DNA of 64,000 nt, taken from positions 119,299,343-119,363,342 of the forward strand of contig NC_092811.1 of NCBI RefSeq assembly GCF_040954645.1, given 5' to 3'. The notes under the pieces were generated by a model. It saw nothing but the letters and a program-made list of their open reading frames with translations. It had not been told where the DNA came from and did no database searches. Source of the DNA: Diabrotica undecimpunctata. Taxonomy: Eukaryota; Arthropoda; Insecta; Coleoptera; Chrysomelidae. Numbering within the stretch: position 1 is the first letter of the stretch; each line of letters begins with the position of its first letter. Below are positions 32,483 to 41,934 of the stretch, in pieces. Position numbers and translations under genes: made by a program.

Positions 32483-32851
32483 TTATCCTATGTGCTGTTC
32501 TATCTCTGTGCATGTTTTTTCCCAGTTTTCATTTTTTTCATTTGCCACTTTTCTTTTCACTTCTTTATTTTTTTTCCTGTATAGTTCCAAGTCCTCATAG
32601 TTTTTTGTGTTCAGGTATTTTATATGGAGTTCTTTTTTCTCTTTTATGCATGTTAGTGTGTCTTCGGTTAATTTCGTAGTTTGGTGGGTGTATTTTTGGT
32701 CCACTTCTCCAAGAGCTTCTAGGGCTGCTGTCTTCATGCAGGTTTTTATGTGTTCGTATGTTTGTTCTAAGGATTCATACCGAAACTCTTCTAGCCTTTG
32801 GTCCAATCTGGACAATATTGACAGGTGTAGCCGGAGCCGTAACTTGGTCAA
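32483..32851 (-). pseudogene. LINE endonuclease-RT linker ORF piece
   Basis: The minus strand encodes LSILSRLDQRLEEFRYESLE, IKTCMKTAALEALGEVDQKY and KELHIKYLNTKNYEDLELYR, then ENWEKTCTEIEQHIG. This is a Lys/Glu-rich helical linker shared with 54600-54960 (ECIHAAALEALG, KYLNTKNVEDRIEYKR). It is separated from the endonuclease upstream and the RT downstream by frame breaks. Confidence 0.8.
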
Positions 32852-33182
32852 ACTCTCCCTGGGTCGGTTTCTGTTGGGTTCATATGAAGGAGAATTCCAT
32901 CCAAGCGATTACTAGTTTGTGATCTGTGCCTCATTCAGCGCCTCACTTTACTCTCAAGTCTTTTATTTTTATCGAGCTTTCGTGGTTTACTATAACATCA
33001 TCAATAATAGACCTTAATTTTCTAATTTTCTTGTTTCTTGTGTCCAAGTGTATTTGTGTATATCTTTATGTTTGTAGAAGCCGTTTGTGATCTTTAAGTG
33101 GTTTATTTCGCATAGCTCAATCAATCTCTCCCCGTTATCGTTCATTATATCTTCTCCAAATCTACCAGGTTTAACAGTATTA

Positions 33183-33804
33183 ATCTTAGCTTATTACGAT
33201 ATCTTCAGACGTTGTTTCGTTAAATAAATCTATATTTTTAACAATTGATTATCATTACAGCAATAGCAAGGCTACTCTTTAAAAAAATCATTTAAGTCAC
33301 AGTTAAGAAACATTCTAAATGAAATTAAACAGCTTTTGGCAAATATAAAATCAATTATTTTTTGCTATCTTCTTGTATATTTAAACTTATATAACCTTAT
33401 TTTCTTTTATGATTATCCCCTGTTCGCCATTCTTAAAAGATATAAATCGGAATTAAAATTCACAATCTAATCTGATCCAATAAACTTGGAGACAGGACTA
33501 AGTGCTCGGATATAGAGCTTTTAAATAAAATATTGAGAAAGTTCAAAGAGCAATCACATTAAAGCCTGAATACTCAGTTCAATTTTTTAAAATCATTTTA
33601 ACGGAATGATTTCAGTGAATTATTAGGGCTTACAGAACGATTCGAGAATCTTAATAGTCTTTTTTGTTGTGGAAAATAACCTTCAACTACGAATAACTTA
33701 GGTTTTATTGTATTCCAATTTGTTTTTAAGATTTTTAGAAGATTCTTTTAAAGTTACTATTTAAGATTTCTTGTCAATTACTCTCTTTATAGTTAGTTCT
33801 AATA
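33183..33804. other. Non-coding stretch, no gene recognised
   Basis: AT-rich sequence. The first part may be more of the older LINE fragment that received the insertion, but it is too decayed to support. Confidence 0.35.
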
Positions 33805-35108
33805 TAACGTATGGTCCTAAAGTTTTGGGGAAAAATTTCAAAAGCATATAACTCTGACCACAATAATCTTATATTTTTATTAAATTATTCAACAATTTAA
33901 CTTAACTATCCTTATTATAAATCAAAATTCAAATGACAGACAAGGGACCATTATTTTCGATTTGCCTAATAATTCTCCTGACACGTTGCATCATCCTTTG
34001 GACGACCTCGGCATCAATTTCTCTAATTTTTGTATATATGCTGAGTCTTAACTGTTCCTGATTTTGTGCTTCCCATCCGTTATTATAGACTTTCCGACTT
34101 AATATTGCCCAGAACTCTTTAATTGGACGAGCCTGAGGTAGGTTGGGGGGATTGTCTGCTTTCGGTACAAAGGTAATGTTGTTAGTTTCGTACCAGTCCC
34201 TTGTGATCCTCGCGTAATGACATGAAGCAAGATCTGGCCAAAAGAATATTTGATCATTTCCATGATGTTTGTTCACAAACTGAAGCAATTTAGAGAGACA
34301 TCTTTGAATATAAATATTTGCGTTTAAGGCTTCGCCTCGAACAACACCAATGTAGGGCTGTGAGATAAAGCCAGCCTCAGAAATTGCACACCATACCAAA
34401 ATTTTGTCCTCAAATTTTTTCTTACTTTTGAATTTTATTTCATCAGGTACATTTTCGTAATCGTTCGTGTAAAACCCACCGTTACCCTTCATCTCAGAGT
34501 TGGACAAAGTAAAATATTTTTCATCGTCCCTCACGATCAACTTGTTGACGAAATGCACTCGCCTTAACGAGCGGCGACATCTCGGAATTCTCTCTAATTG
34601 ATCCTCTGTGTATTTTGGAGCTTTCCTTCTTTTCCGGTAGATAATATTGTTACTCGATAGGGTTCTGTATACTGTAGTCTTTCCAACATGAAATCTTCTG
34701 GCCAGTTTTCGCTGTGAGACCCCAATTTTGTTCTTAGCTGCTTCAATCAGTCTTGCCTCTCTTATATGGTTCAAAATCCGCGGTCGGCCACTTTTACGCA
34801 AGTTAACACATGGTATCCCTTCTTCACATTCTCTGATTATGCGATAAATTGTCGATTTGCTTATGTTTTGATCTCGATAAATATTAACAATATCTCGTTT
34901 CGACATTCGCCCAACCATATTATAAACACCTCGACGAATATCAATTTTATAAGACATTTTGCAGAGGACAAACCAAAATATTCTACTTTGTTTATTAAAT
35001 GTCAATAACTGATGACATTTCAATTCTATGGCCTGCTTTGTTAAATGCATTTTGCTTCTCAATCAGACCAGGTGAAATTTTTCCCAAAACTTTAGGATCA
35101 TACGTTTA
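33805..35108 (-). mobile_element. DD37E-type mariner-like transposon with ~34-bp TIRs
   Basis: Left terminus ACGTATGGTCCTAAAGTTTT, continuing GGGGAAAAATTTCA; the right terminus is its inverse (GAAATTTTTCCCAAAACTTT, AGGATCATACGT). TA is present on both sides, with a one-base ambiguity in register. Length about 1.3 kb with one full-length minus-strand transposase ORF. Confidence 0.9.
33929..35062 (-). CDS. Mariner-like transposase, DD37E class, uninterrupted ORF (377 aa)
   Basis: A single open frame. The native start is probably the Met at about residue 36 (MSYKIDIRRGVYNMVGRMSK), because the preceding residues lie in the terminal region. HTH motifs: KRDIVNIYRDQNISKSTIYR and KIGVSQRKLARRFHVGKTTV, with a GRPR linker between them. 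Catalytic core: LIVRDDEKYFTLSNSE (first Asp), KILVWCAISEAGFISQPYIG, QIFFWPDLASCHYARITRDW (second Asp) and QARPIKEFWAILSRKVY. The DD37E third residue, usually Glu in RPIE, is Lys, and a Glu follows at the next position. The ORF is intact but may lack a correctly placed third acidic residue. The family matches mosquito ITmD37E-like elements from memory. Confidence 0.85.
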   Translation of the reverse strand: MRSKMHLTKQAIELKCHQLLTFNKQSRIFWFVLCKMSYKIDIRRGVYNMVGRMSKRDIVNIYRDQNISKSTIYRIIRECEEGIPCVNLRKSGRPRILNHIREARLIEAAKNKIGVSQRKLARRFHVGKTTVYRTLSSNNIIYRKRRKAPKYTEDQLERIPRCRRSLRRVHFVNKLIVRDDEKYFTLSNSEMKGNGGFYTNDYENVPDEIKFKSKKKFEDKILVWCAISEAGFISQPYIGVVRGEALNANIYIQRCLSKLLQFVNKHHGNDQIFFWPDLASCHYARITRDWYETNNITFVPKADNPPNLPQARPIKEFWAILSRKVYNNGWEAQNQEQLRLSIYTKIREIDAEVVQRMMQRVRRIIRQIENNGPLSVI

Positions 35109-35875
35109 TACTTTTTTTAATTTTTAATATCTGTTGGAATATGACAAAAGATAAAAGAGTGAAATATAAAAAATTAGTATATTTTGCCGATGATCAGCTG
35201 ACAATACAAAATTCTGAAAGATAACTACAAAGAATCTTCTAACTGAAAGATCTTCTCCTTTTTTTGGAATGAGGTGGAAAGGTTCGAAACCGACTAGGGA
35301 AACTGTCCCTAGTACTGTTGGATTCAACCAGAAAGGCAGAACCACACGAGCACGGCACAGAGTTCACACGAAATCCAGGGCCCCATCGTGCGCTCCTGTC
35401 AGGTCGTCTACCAACTAAAACCATCCCCGGACGAGTTCATTAGAGAACGAAATATGGGAACATCCCGCGTAGTCTGGAAGGGTGTTCTTGCAGAAGGTCT
35501 TAGGGCTTGTCCTACGATGCCTGCCTAATAACGGAGTGCACCTAGGGGGATCTGGTTCCTTTTCGGAAGAAAAAGGGTGAAAGTGGTTCGAAAAACTGAT
35601 GTTATTATAGAATGAAGAAGAGGAAGAGGAAGATGAAACAAAGAGAAAAGTCTGCACCTTTAGTGTCTCTGGTTACCTGTCGATATGGAAGCTGGTTCCT
35701 ACCAGAACAAGATTAGGATAGATTAGTTTTCCACTGTAGTTTTCGTACTAGAAGAGTTCTTGTAGTTGAGTACCAAGAATGGGGGGAAAGTACATTAAAA
35801 GTTGTATGGAGTAGATATGCGTAAGCAATTTTTCACTATTGTTGTCTATTTAATTATTATTCTAATATGTATGAC

Positions 35876-35876
<1 letters not shown>
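35109..35876. other. Non-coding; GC-richer repeat-like island
   Basis: The part from about 35260 to 35560 is GC-richer than its surroundings and includes a perfect hairpin CTAGGGA-AACTG-TCCCTAG (35307-35325) and a B-box-like GGTTCGAAACC (35280-35290). It may be an unidentified SINE or repeat, but no A-box, tail or TSD was established. Confidence 0.4.

Positions 35877-35940
<64 letters not shown>
35877..35940. repeat. (TA)32 tract, left half of a split microsatellite
   Basis: 64 bases of pure TA ending exactly at the first base of the DD41D transposon at 35941. Together with 37929-37986 it forms one interrupted TA microsatellite. Confidence 0.95.
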
Positions 35941-35943
<3 letters not shown>

Positions 35944-37925
35944 TGTGTAAAAGCCAAATGGAATAAATTCATTATTTAGGTTACTGTACATATTTATAAA
36001 AAATCCCGAAACACGTCAAATTTAAATTATAACTTGACATTCTTTAACGTGAAAATGCAACCCCTACCTTCAACCCCCTTAGAATGACAGGTACAACCCC
36101 CAATTTTTAAAATAGGAAGTATAGGTTTGTGATATATCGTTTGAAAGGTCTTTTCATTCTCCATTCAAAAATGTTTTTGCTTTCAAGTTTATTAAGATTA
36201 ATTAAGATAAAATAAATTAAAATCATGTGGTTACCGAAATTCGCTACAATACAATCAAAAATTAAAATGTAATGCAAAACGTAATAAAATGTAGAACACG
36301 AAAAAGAACTATGCATGTTAATGAAGTAGATGTTCAAAATGTTCACCGCGAACGTCTTGGCAACATCCTAATCTCAAATAAAACTGTCTTCTAACATTAT
36401 TTAACATAACAGGCGTGATCGACCTAATCGCAAGCGTTATTCGTTCTTTTAAGTCATTTAAATCAGAAGGTTTAGTTTTGTACACATGGCTCTTCACATA
36501 TCCTCATAAAAAGAAATCTAATAATGTAGGATCAGGTGATCGCGCTGGCCATTCAATCGATCCTCGCCTTCCTATCCACCGATTGGGAAATATTGTATCG
36601 AGATACGGCCGGACATTAAGTTGGTAATGTGGTGGTGCTCCATCCTGCTGAAACCATATCGTATTCGCTGGAACTTGAGGATTTCCTGGATCAGGATATA
36701 AATTTGCCAACGTTGGAATGACATCATTTTGAAGTTGTGCCAAATAATTGTTGCCATTCAAGTTGCCCTCAATGAAAAAGGGACCAATGATATTGTTTCC
36801 TACAATCCCTGCCCAAACATTAACCTTTTGAGGGTATTGAGTGTGTTCTCTCATCCAGTGAGGATTTTCCGTGGCCCAATAGCGGCAATTTTGCCGATTA
36901 GCATGACCGTTAAGTGAAAAAGTACACTCATCAGAAAACATAACGTCTTCTAATTGGATAATATTGTTATCCAACATGTCCATCATTTGCTCACAAAAAA
37001 AAGTTCTCCTACCAAAATCGTCTTCCATGAGCTCCTGAGTAGGTATCATCTTATAGGAATGCAATTTATTTTCTTTTAATATGTTTACTATCGATGTATG
37101 GCTAGCATTGAATGTAGTGGATGCCTGTCTACTCGATGTATGTGGATTTTCCTGAAACTCAAGCAACACATCTAATTTGAGTTCATCACTCAGTGCATTG
37201 GCAGCTGCTTTTTTTATCTGCCTTACATGACCAAACTCGCGAAACTGCTTCTCTATTTTACTTATTGTTCCTTGGGATATAGGAGGTAAATTAGGAAATT
37301 TCTCATGAAATAGGCGAGTTACTTCCTGTTGTGTTCGGGTGTTATCTCCGTAACGAATCATTTGTAAAACTGTTATTTTATTCATTTCCGTTAATCTAAC
37401 CATTTTTCAGAATTGAATTGAACGAACTTTTTACTTAAATTAAAATACTGACAACTTAAATAAAACAATTTACTAATGCGTGTTAAAATAACGTTGCCAC
37501 GGAAATTCTTTAAAGTTTTTTAATGGTTACCATCTAAAAACCACATTGCTATGGTTTTTGTTCACTTTCTCATTATCAAGACCTAAACGGGAAATAAGTT
37601 TTGAGTATATTTTAGCGAATTTCGGTAACCATATGATTTTAATTTATTTTATCTTAATTAATCTTAATAAACTTGAAAGCGACAACATTTTTGAATGGAG
37701 AATAAAAAGACCTTTCAAACGATATATCACAAGCCTATACTTCCTATTTTAAAAATTGGGGGTTGTACCTGTCATTCTAAGGGGGTTGAAGGTAGGGGTT
37801 GCATTTTCACGTTAAAGAATGTCAAGTTATAATTTAAATTTGACGGGATTTCGGGTATTTCGGGATTTTTTATAAATATGTACAGTAACCTAAATAATGA
37901 ATTTATTCCATTTGACTTTTACACA

Positions 37926-37928
<3 letters not shown>
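35941..37928 (-). mobile_element. DD41D mariner-like transposon with ~305-315-bp TIRs inside a (TA)n tract
   Basis: Starts CAGTGTGTAAAAGCCAAATG and ends with the inverse of CAGTGTGTAAAAGTCAAATG. The inverted repeats cover about 35941-36245 and 37614-37928, nearly identical apart from scattered substitutions and one indel of about 10 bp. It is surrounded on both sides by TA microsatellite, consistent with TA-targeted insertion. It has the same layout as the element at 47-1784 but unrelated terminal sequence. Confidence 0.93.
36318..37403 (-). pseudogene. DD41D transposase, complete except for one stop codon
   Basis: Starts at Met 37403 (MVRLTEMNKITVLQMIRYGD). The N-terminal HTH region has TQQEVTRLFHEKFPNLPPIS and the second HTH has ENPHTSSRQASTTFNASHTS. 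The catalytic core has DVMFSDECTFSLNGHANRQN (first Asp), KVNVWAGIVGNNIIGPFFIE, IWFQQDGAPPHYQLN (second Asp) and WPARSPDPTLLDFFL (third Asp, with 41 residues between). A TGA at 36504-36506 sits where Trp is expected (LDFFLW). The frame stays open for 61 more codons to TAA at 36318-36320, ending in EHFEHLLH. All three acidic residues are present. One TGG-to-TGA change is therefore the only disabling lesion I see in a 361-codon gene. Confidence 0.9.

Positions 37929-37986
<58 letters not shown>
37929..37986. repeat. (TA)29 tract, right half of a split microsatellite
   Basis: 58 bases of pure TA starting directly after the transposon end at 37928, then TCACCTAAATAATG unique sequence. Confidence 0.95.
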
Positions 37987-37990
<4 letters not shown>

Positions 37991-38684
37991 CTAAATAATG
38001 TAAGTATACTCTACCTATATACAAATGTATCTAGACTCTTTAATAAAAATTATCCAGTTGTTACAAAATATTACCATGTGCACCGTGTATCAATTCCGTA
38101 ACAAATTACTCGTTATATCTCCCCACTTAATATTTCCCTAATGTCTTTACTAAAACAATCCGTTTAAATTTGGGCTTACCAAATTTGATTTCATTAAATG
38201 CCTCATCCGTCTAATTTTACAAAATAAACTTGGGGTTCTTTCGAAAAGGTAAACTTTATTAAAAATTCATGGCAATGCGTAATTCATAACCGGGGTAGTA
38301 AAATATTTGCATAATCTCTTTATTTGACCGACTGGAAACTCGTTATGTTTAATATGAACTCGCAGAGGTGGAGTGAATTATAGCGTAATCTAGAAGCTGG
38401 CTAGAAAAATTTATTGTTTTGAAATGAGGGATTACAGAAAAACATCCTACGCAGAATACTTAAATTAGGTAAGGCACAAAATACCATAGACTTGGGTTTT
38501 TGGAGATTAAGGCATTAGAAAATTTAAAAAAAGAAATATAGAATATAAACAATAATAAAGGTTTTAAGCTGTTAAAGAAAAACTTTAATAACTCTAAATG
38601 CGAAATAGAAAAAAAAAACCGAAAAGGAGAAATCACATTGAATAAAGTCAAACTTTATTCAATGTGTTAATTTTTTAATTTTTT
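37987..38684. other. Non-coding stretch, no gene recognised
   Basis: AT-rich sequence with no supported coding content or structured repeat. Confidence 0.4.
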
Positions 38685-39000
38685 GACATCAAGGGAGCAT
38701 ATGATACGACTTGGAAACACCTAATAGTTAAAAAACTACATAATTTAAATATCAAAGGACACTGCCTAGCTTTCATTAATAATTTCTTAACCAATCGATC
38801 ATTCCACCTTAAAACTGATAGTATGCTGTCACCAAAAACAAAACTAGAGAATGGTATTCCTCAAGGATCAGTTTTAAGCCCTACACTTTTTTTAGTAGCA
38901 ATAAATGATGTCCTAGCCAATATGAACTCACCACTGAAAGGTCTCTTATACGCAGACGACCTTGTCATCTATGCGAGAAGCCAAAATATTGTCAAAATAA
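38685..39000 (+). pseudogene. Jockey-like LINE RT fragment
   Basis: An open frame of about 105 codons: FDIKGAYDTTWKHLIVKKL (motif A), NIKGHCLAFINNFLTNRSF, LENGIPQGSVLSPTLFLVAI (motif B) and LKGLLYADDLVIYARSQN (motif C, YADD). The IPQGSVLSP wording differs from the VRQGCILSP type elsewhere in the window and is typical of Jockey/I-group LINEs. Both ends are cut. The 3' end runs into a short tandem repeat. Confidence 0.85.
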
Positions 39001-39034
39001 GCCAAAATAAGCCAAAATAAGCCAAAATAAGCCA
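38990..39034 (+). repeat. 10-bp tandem repeat (GCCAAAATAA)n
   Basis: About four units of GCCAAAATAA lie exactly between the Jockey RT fragment and the next LINE tail. It looks like replication slippage at an insertion junction, since the unit is derived from the last RT codons (GTCAAAATAAGCC). Confidence 0.85.
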
Positions 39035-39044
39035 AAGCGAAATT

Positions 39045-39275
39045 TGTTTGGCGAAATGCCAAACAAAATATTCAAACAGATGCCAGTAGGAAAAAGAACA
39101 AGAGGAAGACCGAAACTGAGATACTTAGAACAAATAGAAAATGATATAACCACCTTAAAAATAAAAAAACTGGAGAAAAAAAGCACGAAACAGATCAGAA
39201 TGGAGAAGAATCCTGGAACAGGCCAAGACCCAAAAAGGGTTGTCGAGCCAGTGATGATGATGATGATGATGATAT
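39045..39275 (+). pseudogene. LINE 3' end fragment with (GAT)n tail
   Basis: Encodes IFKQMPVGKRTRGRPKLRYL, EQIENDITTLKIKKLEKKST, then a degenerate RIRMEKNPGT-like segment and GTTGTCGAGCCAGTGATGAT. These correspond to the RGRPRMRW and EWRLLCEQAKIHNGLSS tail of the 29373-29569 family. 5'-truncated and frame-damaged at the end. Confidence 0.8.
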
Positions 39276-40126
39276 ACAGTGGAGGAAAAAAAATTGCCCC
39301 GCAGAAAATATAAGAAAATGATAATTTCTTGTTATTGTGTAACGCATATATTTTTCTTGTGTTATTAGAGTCTAATAATTTAGGCAACTTTCTTTACTGC
39401 TACACTAGAGGATACACATTATATGATATATTTATTATGATGATGATATAAGATAGAAACAAGATATTTAACTAAATGATAAATAAACGTTTTAAAAAAG
39501 GGTACATACAACGTAGAGATGTTGTCTTAAGTAATAACTCATTTGTAACAAAATACTATTCATTAAGGACATAAATATAAACCTATTTTGTGTTTTTTAA
39601 TGAGAAGTTTTATTAAATTCATGTTGTACACTCATCTACACAATGTGCTTCCCCCACGAAGACCACAAAGACCACCCGCGTTAAAATTAATTACCACCGC
39701 CCGTTGTCACACTTTGCGAAACAAAAAACACTGGCTAATTTCAACTACAGGCAAGAGATGTGGTAGGCGAAAGGGGTAACATGAGCTACGGGGTTTGTTT
39801 TAAAATTTTAAACGACATATTTTACAAGAAAATCACCATAATTTTTCAATTTTCTGAGACTTTGAGTTAATTATTGTAGAAGTTTTTTTTTATTTACACA
39901 ATGCCGCATAAACCGTGAAAGATTATTAGTGGATGTTGGAACGTTACAATGTGAGTTTGTGTACAGATGAAGTTATGAAAATTGATACTGAACAAAATAT
40001 TACATTTTATGATATCCTGAAGATATTTAATTGTATTGGAAAAGTTCCAGCTCAGTATATTTTTAAGGTGACTTGATTCTTCTGAAATATTATTAATTCT
40101 TCTTCCATATGTGTAAAGAAGACATT
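39276..40126. other. Non-coding stretch, no gene recognised
   Basis: TACAGTGGAGGAAAAAAAAT at 39276-39295 resembles a Tc1-type terminal sequence, but no inverted mate was found. Short open frames are unconvincing. Confidence 0.4.
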
Positions 40127-40497
40127 GCGTAACTGAGAGTCACGCAGAGAAGAATGGAGCGGTCCATGTTAGGAATAACTCTGCGAGACAGAATAACCAA
40201 CGAAGACATCAGGAGAAGAACCGGAGTGACTGACATCATCGAGAAGATAGCCAGACTAAAATGGAGATGGGCAAGACACATAGCCAGAATGACAGATGGG
40301 CGATGGACAAAGAGGTTATTGGAATGGAGGCCAAGGGAAGACAAGAGAAGCGTCGGTCGACCACCTACAAGATGGACTGACGATTTAAGAAGACTCAATA
40401 AAAACTGGATAAGAGCGGCGCAAGATAGACGGGGTTGGAAACATGAGGAAGAGGCCTATGTTCAGCAGTGGACTCTTGAGGCTGGATGATGATGATG
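40127..40497 (+). pseudogene. LINE 3' end fragment, second copy of the 23610-24566 family
   Basis: Starts mid-ORF: LRVTQRRMERSMLGITLRD, RITNEDIRRRTGVTDIIEKI, LKWRWARHIARMTDGRWTKR, WRPREDKRSVGRPPTRWTDD and YVQQWTLEAG, with a stop at 40487-40489, then GATGATGATGAG. The frame is undamaged over its length. A possible short TSD (AGACATT) lies at about 40119 and 40498. It represents the intact C terminus that is frameshifted in the other copy. Confidence 0.85.
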
Positions 40498-40689
40498 AGA
40501 CATTCTGTAAGGATGTGCTGAACTCTTATTACCTAGTGCAGTGGTTCCCAAACTGGGAGGCATGAGGATATGTCAGGGGGCAGTGAGACACGTTGAACAT
40601 TAAATTAAATTTAGGTAGTCCAGACCACTGTAACATCTGACTGTACTACATAAACTTTAATGTGGCAACAGTCGTTTAATCATCTTAAA

Positions 40690-41672
40690 AGAACAAAGGT
40701 CTTTTAAGGAAAAACTAAAGGAATTTTTTGCTACAAAATCTGAAAAATTAGAAAGCATGAAGTTGGATGGGACTGGTTCTCCTGCTAAGTCATCTGAGAA
40801 AGTGCTTGAAGCGCCATATGAGCTATTACTTCTTCTTCTTCAGGTTCCTTCTCCTATTAGAGGTTGGAAATCATCATCGCTATCTTAATTTTATTGGCCG
40901 CGCTTCTGAATAATTCTAATGAGCTGCAACCGAACCACTCTCTCAAATTTCTTAGCCAGGATATTTTGCGTCGTCCTGGGTTTCTCTTCCCTTGTATCTT
41001 CCCTTGCTTCTATTACTTCTTATTGCTAAAAAAAGAAGAGCCCTATTATTGGAGAGACGCTTGTTAAACCGTGTCTGTTAAAGGCAGCTGATATTATTCT
41101 TCTTCAATACTTGGCTCTTGCTCAGGCTTTGTGCAATTATTAAAGAGAAAAATGCTGATGTGACTGGGATACATTGTTTTATACATCGATAAGCCTTGGC
41201 AGCAAAAACCCTTCTGAATGAACACAATGCTGTCTTAAAGTAGTGAATTACATAGAAAAGCAGTGCGTTACATACTTAACTATTTAAAACTCTTTGTGAA
41301 GATTTAGGAAGTAATCACAAAATTCTGCTATTTCATACATAAGTACGATGGCTCTCAAAAGGAACCATGTTTGCAATATTATTTGACCTTCGAGATGAAG
41401 TAATTACCTTCTTGGAACATCAAGAGTAAAATAAACTAAGCGTGGCCTTCAAAAAAACTTGTACCCAAGAAATATTGGCTTATTTGTCAGATATCTTTGA
41501 CGCGTTGAACAGCCTTAACATAAAACTAAAGGGTGAAGACTCAAATATAGTTACTTATCGTGATACGATCAAGATGTATATTGAGAAATTGCAACTTTGG
41601 AAGTGTAAAATATCAGCAAACCCCTGCAAATATTCAAATTTCCCTAAAGTAGAAGTAAAGAGTCAATCTTAG
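40690..41672 (+). pseudogene. hAT (ZBED5-like) transposase remnant
   Basis: Recognisable pieces across frames: APYELLL then IAKKEEPYYW (the IAKKKKPHTIGE region), VVNYIEKQC, RDEVITFLEHQE and finally AYLSDIFDALNSLNIKLKGE with MYIEKLQLWK (41445-41672), the hallmark block of ZBED5/FAM200/SCAND3-like hAT proteins. There is no zinc-finger BED domain and no complete RNase-H-like core. Many frameshifts. Confidence 0.8.
40835..41009 (-). mobile_element. LINE tail with (GAA)n end, inserted in the hAT
   Basis: Flanked by CTATTACTTCTT at 40823-40834 and 41010-41021; up to three bases may belong to the tail. The minus strand gives RKPRTTQ- and AKKFERVVRLQLIRII-like codons, then ATGATTTCCAACCTC and GAACCTGAAGAAGAAG. 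This aligns with the 3' end of the intact LINE at 19380-20968 (RRPGRRRISWLRNL, MISN, GAACCAGAAGAAGAAG). The flanking hAT codons rejoin as YELLL-IAKK. Confidence 0.88.
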
Positions 41673-41934
41673 AAGACACACGCTTACTAAACTTTATTGA
41701 CGAATAGACATACTGGTAAAGAAAATGCACGCCCATCCATCTCACTAACCAACTTAATCTATTTTTCTTTTATTAATAATGTTTGTATTTTATGAAAACT
41801 GATATACTGTAATTCTTATTTGTTTTTGTTTTTTTCTATGCCCGTACAATTTATTGTTAAGGGGGCGAGAAGCTTTTATTTCGACAAAAGGGGGAGTGAT
41901 ACAAAAAAGTTTGGGAACCTTTGATCTAGTGTGA

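Larger units (their letters stand above)
30938..33167 (-). mobile_element. 2.2-kb 5'-truncated LINE with (TA) tail and 15-bp TSD
   Basis: Bounded by a perfect 15-bp TSD, GGTTTAACAGTATTA, at 30923-30937 and 33168-33182. On the minus strand it starts inside the endonuclease (GRFGEDIMNDNGERLIELCE). It passes through DIHKYTWTQETRK, GTDHKLVIAWME, the linker ORF (32483-32851) and the RT ORF, and ends in TATATATATA at 30938-30947. It has a few lesions in the endonuclease and linker. It is the best copy of the (TA)-tailed family; 53043-54965 is another. Confidence 0.93.
40539..41923 (+). mobile_element. hAT transposon, ZBED5/SCAND3-like
   Basis: Left end CAGTGGTTCCCAAACTGGGA and right end AGTTTGGGAACCTTTG form short TIRs of the hAT type. 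They are flanked by ACCTAGTG (40531-40538) and ATCTAGTG (41924-41931), an 8-bp TSD with one mismatch, the length expected for hAT. The internal transposase is + strand and decayed, and a LINE tail has inserted into it. Confidence 0.9.

Noticed and set aside
35260..35560. Possible second SINE with a B-box-like GGTTCGAAACC
   Set aside because: No convincing A box, tail or TSD; left as an unassigned GC-richer island.
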